NCBI GenBank assembly: GCA_932521025.1
Contig: OW051470.1
Span: forward strand, 8,976,501-9,040,500
DNA: 64,000 nt
Direction: 5' to 3'
Source of the DNA: Oscheius onirici
Lineage: Eukaryota > Nematoda > Chromadorea > Rhabditida > Rhabditidae
This document shows positions 23,212 to 35,599 of the stretch, one piece after another. The notes under the pieces are model-generated. The model had not been told where the DNA came from, made no database searches, and worked only from the letters and a program-made list of their open reading frames with translations. How positions within the stretch are numbered: position 1 is the first letter of the stretch; each line of letters starts with the position of its first letter. Made by a program: the position numbers and the translations under genes.

Positions 23212-24896
23212 TTATTTAAAAATAACCTCGAGATCTTCACCATATTGGATGGTCGTGTCGATGACGAGAAGAAGCTGCTCGATACTTTCCTCATCGTCGC
23301 TGTTCAGGGGAACAAATTTTACCATCGAGTAGTCTTCCAGAACCTGAAAATATGGGCTTTTGTAAAGAGTTTGACAAATATCTTGGTTTTTTTTATCTTT
23401 GTTAAAAATTACCGTAACCCTACATTTTCGTTGGGAGACCGAAATAGCACCAAGAGTCTCGGATGAGTATTCTAAATTACGTGCTATACCGCTTCCGTCA
23501 CGAAACTTACGGGTTACGGTAATGATCATTTTAGACGCCATTCCCTCCGTTTTCTCTTAAATTTACACTAAAAAATAGAAAAACTCACTGAAGCGATAGT
23601 CTTGGTCAATTTCCTGTGTTTCTCATTCCACATGTGCGTACTGTCGCTGTCCACGATGCTTCTCGTGTCAGTTTCTAGAAAATCCTCCACAAGACGCTTA
23701 TTTCGCTCGGAGAGGAGATCCATCTTCGTGAGCACGTTCACAGCCGGCGTTTCGATGGCTACCATGGCTGAGAGGGCCGTCAGGGCTCCGGCAATGAATC
23801 TGTAGCGAATTTCGGGCTTATAATATGAAAAATAGCTAACTTTTCAGCCTCCAGGACAAAATGCGTGTCGATGAGAAAGACGGAGCAGACGTTAAAATCC
23901 CAGGATCTGAGGGCATCGACGATTTGGCGCATGATCGGCAGATGTGAATAGAGCTCAATCTGGCCGGGGCAGTCGAAGACGAAATACTCATCTTCGCCCT
24001 CGTTCAGCTGCTCGTGCAGCCATTCGAGATTCTTCACTAGATATCTGCATTTTTTTTATAAAAATGAAAGAATTATAGGTCGCTCAGCAAAAAAGAAAGC
24101 ATGCTGGAACGTAATCGAGGAAAAAAACGGGTAAGGTTTTGGAATTGGGCCAGTTTTTTTCCTTTTCGGTTTTTCTATACCTTTTTTCGGTTTCTAATTA
24201 CGTTTCGGAGGGAAAACGTTACACTAATAAATTGAAATCAGGGCAATAAGTGGCACCAAAAACGGAAGAAAAAAGGTTACTTACTCCATACAGAAGACGA
24301 GAGCTCCGTTCGGGCCGAGAACAAGCTCGTCATCTTCGAGAACGTCGTCGACGCTGATCAGCTCTCGGACATCTGAAAAAGGACTTTTGCGTAGAAATGT
24401 ATGTAAAATAAAACTCGCCTTTTTCTTCACTGGCTTAGAAGAACGATCACAGCTCGTAATAATTGATTTTACGCAAGTTTTGAGCTACATTTGGGCTCAG
24501 AATGTATCGACTACGGTAAACTAGCAATTATTTGCAGAAAACTGTCAAGAAGTTTATTTATTTCATGCAAATCGGTATGAGAACGTTTCAGAGCTAACAC
24601 TTTCTACCAAATCGTAAGTTTTTGGCTATTTTTTATACTGTCTATTAAGAAATAACTGTATTATATCAGGAAAACTACGAAAATCAACGAAAAACGACAC
24701 TAACCGACTGTTGTTGGATAGTTGAAGGTTTCGGCTGCCGGATCCAGATTTACCATCTCTACCGTCCGTTGAATTGTTGTACAATGGCTGTGAATAACTG
24801 AGCAGTACGTTGACTAGAAGAAAATGTATGAAAAACACGAGAAAAGCATACCTTTCCACTTCCAGCCGGTCCCATGACCAATTGAGCGTACTTCAT
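23212..24896 (-). CDS. GPN3: GPN-loop GTPase 3
   Basis: Six exons: 24896-24852, 24813-24704, 24372-24285, 24044-23841, 23799-23589 and 23343-23212. Recognisable parts are the start [15 protein letters not shown] with the P-loop, [12 protein letters not shown], the [15 protein letters not shown] segment, the GPN motif in LGPNGALVF, the switch II region [15 protein letters not shown], the base-recognition TKMDLLSE and the conserved end [24 protein letters not shown]. All GTPase motifs are kept and the length is normal for the family. GPN3 acts with GPN1 in cytoplasmic assembly and nuclear import of RNA polymerase II. The ATG directly follows AAATTTCAG, as expected for a trans-spliced start. The last intron carries a palindrome. 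Confidence 0.95.
23408..23530. repeat. Palindrome in last GPN3 intron
   Basis: Arms AAATTACCGTAACCC and GGGTTACGGTAAT, with inner ACATTTTCGTTGGGAGAC / CCGTCACGAAAC pieces, form an imperfect hairpin. It occupies about half of the ~245-nt intron between exons 23799-23589 and 23343-23212. Confidence 0.65.
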
Positions 24897-24908
24897 CTGA
24901 AATTTTTG
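24897..24908 (-). promoter_or_regulatory. Predicted trans-splice acceptor at GPN3 start
   Basis: AAAAATTTCAG is immediately followed by the GPN3 ATG. No coding exon precedes it before the DEPDC5 stop at 25339. An acceptor touching the start codon is typical of spliced-leader addition in nematodes. Confidence 0.5.
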
Positions 24909-25338
24909 GATTTATTTTAGTGGTACAACTGTATATTAAGTTTTTCTATAAAATGGAGCAATTTTTACCAAAAAAAAAGGAAAAGTTTAATTGTGAGAAG
25001 AAAAGTAAAGGAAAGAAACGTAGAAAATAGGAAAGCAATGCAAAAATTCAGCAATTCTATTTTGCCGCGCTTTTTGAACTTGGCAGGAATTCGAAAAATT
25101 GCTTTTTCTGTGCTTTCCTTTTAGTTTCTTTACGCTGTTCACACTGTTTTGTCAGAAAAATCACAATTTTAGTAAGTAAACCTGGCTAAAAACCAATAGG
25201 AAACAACTTTATACAACTTACATCATAAAATTTTATTAAAACTCTGATAAAAACCGGGTTAACAAGCTGAAAACACTCGGCTTTAACCCGCACGAGACCT
25301 GTAAACTTTGGCAGAAAGGTGAGACTATTTACAGCAAA

Positions 25339-28300
25339 TTATACAAATTTCCAAGTGTCGTAAAAGTTTCGCAATCGTCCTTCTTCGTTGGAGCAGTAGC
25401 GGCGAAACTCGAACAACATCCAGTCCTGGAAAGCTTCGTCACACAGCCTGTAAATTTTCAAAACGTTCCTTTCTTTATATTTTTGCTTACGTATCGTTCC
25501 TGTAAGTATCGCTAAGCATGTGATTCCAGGCCCAGAAGAAGTACATCGGTTCCCTTTTCTCCCCTTTCGATTTCCTCGGCGGAGTCTCGAGAGAAACAAA
25601 CATTCCTCCGGTCTGGAAAGTTTTTTTGCTGCAAAACTTAAAACTATACCTGATGAGCATAATGGCGGGAAGACTTCTTCGGGGTTCGGTCTTCGTGATG
25701 CTTTTCAGCCAGAGTGATCAGCATTGAAGGGTCGGTCGGGGTCTCAGTAGGAGTGGGAGTTCCGTCTGGAAGTCAGAAAGTTTGTCCCTGTCCCAGATTC
25801 TCTGACTCACAATTAGGCTTGTATCGCATCGACATTCCCGACGATATTGGACTACTGGACCTCTCGTACTGTCCATCAGGATGCTCAATATGGCAAGTCA
25901 TCGGAATGAATCCGAAAGAGTGTAACAGTTGCTGAAGAATCCTTTCCAGTTTCTCTTCCGGCACGACATCCTGCTTGATATGAATCCGTACTGGACACCT
26001 AAGCGGGTTTGATGAAACATCCTTCGGCTTGGCTATAGCATCGTCCGGAATCGGGTACAGATACATGTGGTTCAATGAGGCATTGTGACGCCATTGACGG
26101 ACAGTGTCCGAGACTATCTGACTCCCAGCCATGGACCACATGAGACAGATCTCAAAAGCCTTTTCGGCAGAGAAGGCTCGCTCGTAGACAATCTAATTTT
26201 TTGTGCTTTGAACTTGGACATTGACTCACTCTTCCTCCCTCTCCTAGGACTGTAACGTCTTCCGGCTTGACTGAGAACTCAATGTCCAGAGCGGAATCAT
26301 TGTATCGGCACTCACTCAGAGCCAGCTCAGCAGTGTCTTTGCAGCCCTTGTGCAGGAAGTCGATCTTCATTCCTCTGGAAGCTTAGAGTTACTAGGACTG
26401 TGTATCTCTGTCTCTCGTTCTTTCTGTCCCACAATTGAAACCTTTGTTTTTCCCGCTTCTTTCAACAATCAAATACAAAGTTTTCTCTAGTCATTAAAAT
26501 AAACTTCAAAACTTTTCAAAACAACAAGGATAGCACCGCCCTTCCAGGGCTAAAGATTCCTTGCCTCCTCCTATCACCTCTTTCTCGGACCCTCAGTCCC
26601 CCCCCCCCTCCATTCTTCCCTTGTCACTTCGTTCCAGTCACACCCTGTCCCTCCAAAGAAACCATCAAAGTCAGAAGAACCCTTCGCGCACTTGCTTTTC
26701 TTGTCGCGACTTGTTAAAAACTAATTTGCGCACAACGCTTCCCTTATTATCCTCAATTAGAGCTTCAGACAAACACACACACAGTCCTGGGAGCAATTTA
26801 AAATAGATGTTTTAAACAAAAAAACTTCAAAATGTTTCCAGAAGCAAGTCAGTTGCCATTTTGTCTCTCTGTCCCTCACTATCGCTGTCTCTGTGCCTCT
26901 GTCTCTCTGACTCCTCCTGTCCCTCTCTCTCTCTGTATCTTTATCTCTCACCTGTGGTACTTGCTGTCCCCACTCTCTGTTCTGGCTTTGGCGCCGCTCA
27001 AATCCGGAATGTAACAGAGCTGGAATCCGTATCGAAGCTGACCAGACTCATGCTCAGAACAGATAAGTGATTCGAGCTCATCATAGTCCGTTTCCAGAGG
27101 CTTAACGATCTTGATCAGTTCCTTGGACAACAGTTCATCGGCATAACTCATAGCGTCTTCAATACTGCTCAAGTCGGAGACGTCTGGAAGATTCTGAGAT
27201 TAGAGAACAGGACTGATTGCGAGAGAGACAGAGAAAAACAGTTACTCACCATTGATCATCCAGTAGATCATATCATATGCCACAAACATATTCTCTGGAT
27301 ACTTTGCCTTCGGATTTGTGCTCTCAATCCCGACGAGAGTCGATTCCTTGAAGCTTTCCAGAACTTCTCCATAATTCTCTCTCAAAACAGTCCGACCCCT
27401 CTTTTCCTTCACCAGAGGCCTCCTTTGGAGTCTATTGACGAAGAGAAGGAAGTTTACAAAGTGCTCGTAGGCATCTATGCAGGAATTCTATCGAAAAATT
27501 ACTGGGAGAGCTTACTGTGTCCGTATTGATCAGTGAATTTCCCAGCTCTGAACTGGATTCCTGGCAAATTTTTCTCGGCCATGCATTCAGCAAGGCGATG
27601 AGATGGCTTGGGCACAAGAAGGAATCTGTAAGTTGGTTTTGGTCGCTGTCTCTACATTTTTCTGATACTCTGTGATCTGTTCCTGACTTACTGTCACCCT
27701 GTGGCAATCTCTCAGATACCCGTACCCTGTCTCTCGAATACTGCCCTAATACCGTATCCAAATCTATCTGTTCTGTTCAATCCATTTCTGTCTTCTAACC
27801 AGACTTTCCAAAACCAGACTCTGTTACTCCTTTCTCTTCATTTTTATCCAGACTCTATTCTATTGGTTTTGTCCCGTCCTACTGTATATTCTGTTTCATG
27901 TTCAGTTCCTGGTACAGTATCTTTCCGAAACTGCACTTTCATCCAACATCTACTGAGAATATTTAGACCTTTAAAAAGTTCGTTGCGAGATGCATATAAC
28001 ATGCAGGAATTGGATACTCAGCCAACCAAATTCAAATTTTTAGGGCAAGTTCAAGTTTTGGTTGCAAAATTTTGGCAGAGTATCCAACGTTATAGGGGTC
28101 TAGCAGCGAACTTTTTCAAGGTCTAATTATTCTCACAAGTAGAATTTGGATGGACTATATTGGTCCAATATCTGACTGTTGAATCACTTCCCCTCCCCCT
28201 TACTTTAACCCAAAATTTCCAAAGTACCCTACTCTCAGGTGATTAGGACCTCTGTACACTATAGTCCCACCCCCTTGCTCAAACTTTATCCATCTTTCAG

Positions 28301-31300
28301 GACTACTGTTACTCTCTGAACAACTCATCCTATCTGTAGTTATAAATGTAACGAAAATCCATAATGAATCTGATCCCTACCTTCCAGAATAGCACTTCAT
28401 CTCCTCCTTGAACATTGAAGAGCTGATGCGTCCTTGGATGCTCGTGTCTAACAGACTCCACTTTAGCTTGTCCAGATTGTGTGGTCGGAAGCTGGTCGAA
28501 CTCTTCTCGTAGAGATCAGCATCGGGAACTTTGTAAAAGTAGCTGTACTGTTGAGCCAAAACTCTTTGAAGTGTCGAGTTTCGGGAGTCACCGCCTTCCG
28601 AAGGCTTCTCATCAATATCTTCCAGCTGATTTTGATCAAAAATTGGAACAATCTCTTCCGAAATCTTCTTGATAGTCTCTCCAGTCGATCCCATCCTTCT
28701 ATGAGTCAGAATCTTGTTCTCTGTCTGCATTGTTGGAAGAACTGAAGAATCAGCATTGGAACTACTGAAACTCTTCTGGTTCTCTCGTCTCTGTTGGGTT
28801 TCTTCAGAGACTGGCTTGAACATTGTCACGACTATCTCATTCTGGTACAGGACGAGGCGGTGATAGATCTAGAAAGAGTCAGAGTTACTGTAGGACTACT
28901 AGCCTTGCTGAAGGAGAGACAAGCTTCTTCGAGGATACCGTCCTTTCTTGGAAATTGCCTGGCAGCTTGGATGGCTTTCTGGAAACCGAAAAGTAAGTAC
29001 TGTAGCTCAGTCAGTCAGTCAGTCCCTCTTCCCTTACATGAATCAACGAAATCGGTAATCGAATCAACTGGAATCCTCGTTGTAGCCTCTGCAGGACCAG
29101 TTGTTCAAAGACGGCTTTAGCATACGCATTTCCTTGTATTTCACTCTAAAATTGGTTTTACTATAAAAAAGAACAAAAACTACCATTCCTGACTCAATAT
29201 TGATGAGAACATTGTACTCTGTGTCCTCATAGCTAGCTCTCAGAATCGGTCCAGTCGGAAAGTAGTCGGTAGTCAGAGGCAGAAGCGCCGACCGGACTAG
29301 TGATCTCCAGTCCACGCCGATCTCCAAATCTGGATTCCATTTCTCTTCTCCTGTACTGCCCCAAGCCCAAACGGTAGCGGCTTCTTTTTTCCCTCTTGGT
29401 GATTCTCGGCCGTGATTGGGACTACGGTCAGCGACGGTATGGTTCGATTCGGTGTCGTCTTCCCCAGCGTCGTGGAGAACAATGACAGATTTTCCTTCAA
29501 CAAAGTGATGAGCCAGTTTAGATCTTCCCTGGAATCAGTCAGTTAATAGGACAGTGAATGGCTTTCTATGCGGAACATATTCTTCCTCTTCTGAACTACA
29601 GAAAAGTACAAGTTTCTACAAGGGCAGGGGGACAGTCTTGATTCATACTCTCTGCTATAGTATACTGAACATGCGACAGAATTTCTGTAGTATGAGAGTT
29701 TGACTCATACTTCCAGTTCTTTTCCCTTGGACTAGATCAGAGGGATAAGTTCTACTCCCAATTCACAGTTCATGACAGTTTTTTGCCAAAGGAACGCTAC
29801 TCTCTGAGGCTTTTGGGACTGAAAACCAGAGTCTTTAACATGAGTACAGAGGCGAGGTTCCCAATGGTCTGAACCGGACAGAACGTACTTGTACAGTGAG
29901 TCCAATCCAGATAGCTGTACTTGTACAATGAGTATGGGGCATGACTCATACTCTTTCTGTTCATTCAATTTACTGAACTGTTCTAGGCTGTTGGTACAGG
30001 ACTGTGAGAGTCTAAGTCAAGACTCCTGAAGAGCACGAAAAAAGTGTTGTGGATGGATTTCCTGTCAAGACGCGTCACACCTAATCCCATTTCTACAAGC
30101 TATGTTTGATCTTTGTGTAGTTAGTTGTGTCTGGAAGTAAAGTCTTTGACTGTTGGCTCGTCTACTTTCTCATGTTACAACAGTATGATTTCGACTTCTA
30201 CTAGAGTCTAATGGAAAAAAAGTTAACAGACAGTCAGGAAAGGAAAGTAGAGTCTAACAGACAAGTACTGAGAGAGTATGAGTCAAATCTCATGAAGAAC
30301 ACGAAGAAGTGAGAGAGTGTTCTACTAGAACTGGACAGAGAGTCTACTGAAAAAGTTATCAGACAATCAGGAAAGGAAAGTGTCAAGCTTCTAACAGAAC
30401 TGTGAGAGTATGAGTCAAAATACTGTAAAAAATACCTGTTCGTCGATTGGAAAGACATGAATCCATCTCCTCCTATTCGATGAGACATCAACTCGAAACT
30501 CGTCCGGACAGAACGGCCTCAATCCTCTGTTCTTCTCATGCTCTCGAATCTCCTCCTTGCTGCGCTTATGCAGCGCCATATTATTGTTCATCGGTCTGGT
30601 CGGATATGGTCTTATCAAGGAAGAGACAGATGCCTTCCGGAACGGCAGATTTTCAGCCGGGAAATGCGTACTATTCCCGGGAGATCCAACCAGTCCGTAA
30701 GGATCAAAAGAGGATAAACTCTCCGACTGACTTCGAATGTAGTTGTACTTGTTGTCAAGGGAGCAGCTGATTCTCTCGTTACTGTCTCGTAGATCGTTTC
30801 GGAGCGGGTTCTGAAATACATTTGTAGTGAGGTTGAAGGACTGTCACCATTACTGAACGGGCCGGTTTCATTACCCCCCCTTGAACTTGGTGGCGGGTCG
30901 GCGGGGAAATATAAATTTTTCGGCTCTCGTTTGCATTTTCCAGTTTTCTCCCAGTGAACAAAGTTGTAGCCCTGATCAATCTCTACAACTTCGCAAAACA
31001 TTGCGAAGCGTAAAAATGCTGCTATCACTGTGAAAAAGTGATTCTAAAAGGAACTTGTCAAAAACAGGCAAAAGTCATTTTTATAGTGATCACAGCATTT
31101 TCAGACTTCCCAATGTTCTGCAAAGTTGTAGAGCTTGATCAGGGCTACAACTGTGCTCACCGGAAAATGTAAACGAGAGCCGAAAAATTGAAATTACACC
31201 CGCCGCCCCCAAAAACCCAAGTTTGGGGGGGGGGGGGGAGTAAAGATATCGCCGCCTACTGAACAGACTGTATCCCCAAAAACTCATAATCCCACCTGTT

Positions 31301-34300
31301 CAATAGCCGACTTGAGTCTCATCGGACCGAGTGGAAATGGACCCGGAAACTTCGTCTTCTCCGACTGTCCAAACCCGAGCTCTGCCTCCAGAATCTCCAA
31401 AGGGTTCCTGGCGCTCTGCTGCTTCGATCCCTTGGCCTGTAGAAGTTTCTCAAAAGCGATCCGGTCATAGTCGGTCATGTTTGTTAGTTCTGAGTCTCCT
31501 TTGAGAACCATAGTTCTCTCGGCATTGACCAATGAGCTTGGTAGCTGAATCCGGGGACGGAAGTCGATCTGGATGGCGCTTCTGGCTTCTCTCTTGTAGT
31601 AAGAGTAGTTCATCCAGTGGGGAATGAAGTAGTCTTCTTGGTAGCGGCCCTTTCCCAAAGGAGTGTGAAAGACGAAGAGTGGAACGACGTGCAGAGGTTG
31701 CTCTCCGAGGCAGACCTGAACAGTTTTTTAGACTAAGAGACTGAAATACTGAGAGACTGAAAGACTCAGTGACTCATATACTGAAAGACTGGAAGACTAA
31801 CAATGTAAGACACTCCGAACCTGAGAGACTCAGAGACCCAAAGACTCAGAGACACTGAAAGGCTGAGAGTCTGAGACTCATTGTCACTGTATTAAACCCT
31901 CAAAGGCTCAGAGACGACAATGAGAGACTGAGACTCTCAGAACCTGAGAGACTGAGACTCTCAGAACCTGAGAGACTCGAAGACTAAGAGACTGGGAGAC
32001 TCAGAGACAGAGTCGGAGAGACTATGAGACTCAAAGACTCATAGACTGAAAGACTGAGAAACTCAGTCTGACAGTTCAGAGCCTGACAGTTCAGAGTGAC
32101 AGTTCCTATTGTGAGAAACTCAGAGACTCAGAGATCCAAAGACTGAGAGACTGAAACACTCAGAACCTAAGAGAGTCAGTAACCCAAAGACAGCGAATTA
32201 GAGACTCAAAGACAGAGACATAGATTCTGACTTAGAAACTAACCAAATCCAGTGAGATGCCCATATCAATGATTCGCTGCTTGGTCATCTGGACAAGAGT
32301 CCTGTCTACGTTCAGTACACCGCCTCCAGGAGACACAAAGATGATCTGCTGACCAGTTGTTTCAAAACGTCGGTCGGAATGATAGATACTGAAGGCGTTC
32401 ATGCTCATATTCAGCACGTGCAGAAAGTTTCCATCGGCTGCCGTCGAGAGTTCCACCTTCTTCCCACTGAAAATATAAAATCGTTGCTTGAAACTGCTAA
32501 AAACCTACGGATAGACAGTGTCCAGCTGAGCCTTGATCTTATCTTCGTAGTCAACAAAGGCTCGCTTGATCTTTGCTAGCACGTTGGACCAGTCCTCGTA
32601 GTGTTCATTCTGTACGAGAAGACGATAAAAATCTTGAAACCAGCGGCCACGGTGGTCGACGGACATGTATCCCAGCTTCTGTTTCATCTCATCGTCCGGC
32701 TCGTCGCAAAAATAGAAGCGGGAGCAGAAGATGATGGTAACGTAGTGAGCGCAGCCTTCGTAAGACCAGCGACGGAAGAGATCAGCCATGAAGCCTGAAG
32801 TCTCTCTGTTCCCGAGTTTCTTTGCGTCCTTGTTTTTTCTGTCCCACGATCCAAAATGTGCCTTTCCCGCTTCTTTAAACTATCAAATACAAAGTTTTCT
32901 GTAGTAATTAAAACAAACTTCAAAACTTTTCAAAGCAATGTTTTGAACAAAAAAACTTTCAAAAGTTCCCACAAGCAATTTAGTCAGCTGCCGTTGGATC
33001 AAGCTAGAACACCACTATCAAGAGAGACTGCGAAAGTAGCGCTAGGACAGGAGATCGAGAGACAGACGTCGCCTATAGTTCGAAATGAGAGGAAGCCGAA
33101 AATTGGAGGCTACTGTAGCCCTTTTTGGAAGTCAATTAGGAATTGTAGCATTGGAAGAAGAGGCATAATCAGGAAGAGTAGCCATGACAAGAGAGAGAAC
33201 CAAGTGTGGCATGCAACCCAAACTACCAAAATGCTCTCTCTGTCTCTCTGGTTCTCTGTTCCTCTGTCGCTCTGTCGCCTTGACTTTTTATCTGTAAGTC
33301 TCTCACTCTCTTAGTTTCTCTGTCCAGCTGTTCCTCTCACTCTCTGTCCCTCATTCTATCTGTCTTTATGTCTCTCTGTCTCTTAAACTCTTTCACTCTT
33401 TGTCCTCTGTTCCTCTGTCCCTCTGTCTTCCTGACTCTTTATCTGTCAGTCAGGAACTCTCTCTCTAGCCCTCTGTCCCCCCGAACTCACCTTTCGCACA
33501 CTTCTCAAAATAGATGTCCCCCTGTGGATCCATCTGCGTCATTTCCGAACTGATCTGGATGTAGATGAAGACCTGACTACTACTGGATCGGAAGACGACC
33601 CTGGTATCTTCTGTCACAATCCCATACTGTACTTCCTTGCCTCGTAGCCATAGATCAGAAACTCTCATGGTGCCTCCAAAATATCGAAGCTGATGACTTT
33701 TTTATTCTAAAAAAAAACAAAGCAACTCACGTTCTTGCCCTTGAAGGCACATTTGTTCAATAGTTTTCCTCGATACCTGTACATGTCTGCGCGGGAAATG
33801 TACTGATCTTTGAATGTCAACTGGATATTATCCAAAGCGAACTGAAAGTAGAAAAAAGGAACATATAAGGAAAAGAAAAATGCACCTGTTTCAGTTGTTT
33901 GTTTCCCTTCTGTTCAGCGGTTTTTGGATCATTTTCCGGCTTGTCTTGTGCTTTCAAAATGGTCAGTTTAAAGGAACGGTTTCCCAAGAGCTGGGCAAAT
34001 CCGAGGTCTGGAGGAAAGACGGTGTTCAGAACGTAGAGAATACTGTCCTGAAAAGGGAGTACTGTAGACTGAAAGACAGAGACTCTTACCTTACTAATCG
34101 ATTTGGTAATTCTCTCGACGTTGTCCAGTCTCAATGGAATCCTCAGAGTCGTCGTCTCTGTCCCAGTAGTCGTTTCCACACTGACCACCACAAAGTCACC
34201 AGTAACTATATCATTCCGGTCCGTGTTGAGCTAAAAAGTAGATAATTTAAAGGATTTTTTAATAGTCCAATCACGATTTATGTGCGAAAGGCGGCAAAAC

Positions 34301-34635
34301 TGGAAGGACCCTTCTTTTTTTACCATTCTGTTCACCGTACTTCGAAGAAAACTTCGAATTTTGGCATGTCGAAAAAATAACTAAAAAGAACTCACAGCCA
34401 GGACGATTCCGTGATCCTGATTCGTACATTTGCTTCTCGTTTTCGAATTGCATATTCGACAGGAATCGTCGCTGAGAAAACTGACGCGGACGTCGACTGG
34501 CGGAATGTCACTGACTACCAGCGGCGACTCTTCTGCAGCCTTTTGTGTCGAAATCGAAGTGGCTCTTTTTACCGTAATTGACGTCGTCACCATTTCTACT
34601 TTTCCTAAAAATGGCCTTTTTAAAGAGAAACTCAA
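25339..34635 (-). CDS. DEPDC5: DEPDC5 / Iml1, GATOR1 subunit
   Basis: About 21 exons give roughly 1,550 codons, close to animal DEPDC5. Exons: 34635-34396, 34230-34090, 34047-33886, 33841-33731, 33690-33491, 32794-32509, 32467-32244, 31715-31296, 30810-30436, 29528-29184, 29145-29037, ~28990-28901, 28865-28381, 27625-27516, 27487-27250, 27183-26952, 26374-26230, 26192-25811, 25765-25650, 25613-25501, 25447-25339. Landmarks are [34 protein letters not shown] and [19 protein letters not shown]. Further on are the [24 protein letters not shown]-like [13 protein letters not shown] block, [36 protein letters not shown], the DEP-domain segment [13 protein letters not shown], and the C-terminal [11 protein letters not shown] and [13 protein letters not shown]. 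With NPRL2/NPRL3 it forms the GATOR1 GAP for Rag GTPases at lysosomes, repressing mTORC1. The first Met is uncertain (34635 or 34593). One intron looks GC-AG. Confidence 0.93.
26524..26795 (-). repeat. Dispersed repeat R1, copy 3 (reverse), in DEPDC5 intron
   Basis: It reads CGCCCTTCCAGGGC, CTTGTCGCGACTTGTTAAAAAC and AGACAAACACACACACAG, the reverse complement of landmarks in the copies at 5311 and 11819, with an internal deletion of about 150 bp. The segment just before it (TCAAATACAAAGTTTTCT, ~26468) is shared with 32883 in another DEPDC5 intron. It lies within the intron between exons 27183-26952 and 26374-26230. Confidence 0.7.
29990..30420. repeat. Degenerate tandem repeat in DEPDC5 intron
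   Basis: Units of about 110-120 nt share GAGAGTATGAGTCAAA, CAGACA.TCAGGAAAGGAAAGT and GAAGA.CACGAA.AAGTG, and appear about three times. They enlarge the intron between exons 30810-30436 and 29528-29184 to roughly 900 nt. No coding content. Confidence 0.55.
30868..31255. repeat. Foldback element F1, second copy, in DEPDC5 intron
   Basis: It has the same architecture as the element at 14815-15232: a C8 run at 30874, GGCTCTCGTTTGCATTTTCC, TTGTAGCCCTGATCAA, a central TCACTGTGAAAAAGTGA hairpin, complementary arms, and a G run of about 15 at 31220. It lies between DEPDC5 exons 31715-31296 and 30810-30436. Arm divergence from the other copy is modest, so both derive from one family. Confidence 0.8.
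31720..32230. repeat. GAGACTGAGAGACTC-type minisatellite in DEPDC5 intron
   Basis: About 500 nt of degenerate units of GAGACTCAGAGAC, ACTGAAAGACT and AACCTGAGAGACT. It fills the intron between the exon pair 32467-32244 and 31715-31296. Similar tracts elsewhere in the window are at 33225-33480, 39045-39255, 42030-42160, 42580-42700 and 44000-44150. Confidence 0.75.
32795..33480. repeat. Intron with dispersed repeat R4 and a CTCTGTC tract
   Basis: 32985-33240 resembles 41770-42060 in a PLBD intron. Shared blocks are CACTA.CAAGAG, GAGACAGACGTCGCCT, TTTTTTGGAAGTCA and AGCATTGGAA. The copy near 41800 has a short frame with LRDRRRLLWIAREEIT that vaguely recalls a Tc-type transposase HTH, but it breaks at once. 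A CTCTGTCTCTCTG tract follows at 33225-33480. Confidence 0.55.
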
Positions 34636-34808
34636 AAAAATGTAAAAAGCAAAAATATGGAGAGATATGAACGCTGTGATTGTGGGGCACGCTTACTTCC
34701 ACGGATTGGAGGAAAGCTTAAAAAGAATATGACTATCGAAACTTTAATATTATCGATTTGATTAAACTGGAACATGGAAAGATTTCGGGAAATAGAAGGA
34801 ATAAAAGC

Positions 34809-35210
34809 TTAGAATACATGGGAACAGAGGCGTGATGACGATTGGGCATAAAACTTGAAGAAAAAAGCGTCACCATAAAAATGTCTTTCTTCGTCGTCTG
34901 TTGGCCTAGTCGAAACAGCAGTTTTATAGTCACAATGGAGTGATTCAGTCGATATTTGGGTGTTATACTTTGCAGCCAGTTTTTGTACGAAGTGAATGAA
35001 TTTTTCAGTTCCAGGGTTGTATTCCAAGTGAAGAAGTTCCAAGTAATCTATACGCCTCTGTCCGCATATCCAATCCTGAGTGGAAGAGAGTTTGAAGATT
35101 AGAGACAGATAGACAGAGGGACAGTAAAAAAAGTGCCAAAATCTAACCTCAATCGCTTGCTCCATAACTTTTAAAGCAGAACCAACTTGGCTTAGCGGAA
35201 CCGTCTCGAT
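34809..35210 (-). CDS. C-terminal exons of F-box-linked family gene, copy A
   Basis: Two exons, about 35207-35148 and 35075-34809, encode VPLSQVGSALKVMEQAIE and then DWICGQRRIDYLELLHLEY, FIHFVQKLAAKYN, RPTDDEERHFYGDAFFFKFY. The same domain, with the intron at the same place, occurs in copy B (36932-38634 +) and copy C (59538-62833 -). It is not a domain I recognise. In copies A and C it lies downstream of an F-box exon on the same strand, so it is probably an F-box-associated substrate-binding region. Whether these exons join the exons at 35600-36019 is not certain, because a hairpin element lies between them. Confidence 0.5.
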   Translation of the reverse strand: METVPLSQVGSALKVMEQAIEVRFWHFFYCPSVYLSLIFKLSSTQDWICGQRRIDYLELLHLEYNPGTEKFIHFVQKLAAKYNTQISTESLHCDYKTAVSTRPTDDEERHFYGDAFFFKFYAQSSSRLCSHVF

Positions 35211-35269
35211 AAACTAAACCGTCTCGATAGCTAAAATCTTACAGTATTCCCTCTTCTTTTTTTTTTTTA

Positions 35270-35535
35270 CAAAAGACTACCCTAAAACCTTTATTAGAAG
35301 TCCCCACCCATAACGTAAGGTACCCAATTACGTTTTCACGTTTTTCAGGGGCAAGACGACATTTTTCAGCATTTTGATGTTCTACAAAGTTGTAGAGGAC
35401 GTAAGGTGCTACAACTTTGCAGAACGTCACAAAGTCAGAAAATGTCGTCTTGACCCCCAAAAACGTGAATACGCAATTGCGCATATTACTTTGGGGGGGG
35501 GGGGGGGGGGGGGGAGGTTCTAATAGAGGTTTTTG
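35270..35535. repeat. Hairpin element ending in a long G tract
   Basis: The arms around 35283-35390 and 35405-35525 are reverse complements, sharing AGACGACATTTT / AAAATGTCGTCTT, CTACAAAGTTGTAG and AACCTTTATTAGAA / TTCTAATAGAGGTTT. The right arm carries an uninterrupted run of about 22 G (35494-35515), while the left has CCCCACCC. The AACTTTGCAGAAC core is shared with F1 elements. It sits between the F-box exon pair and the C-terminal exons of copy A. Confidence 0.75.
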
Positions 35536-35599
35536 GGTCTATCCTTCAGCTCTTCAGTCTCTCTCTGTCTGACTTACCACATGTACAACAAATATATTC

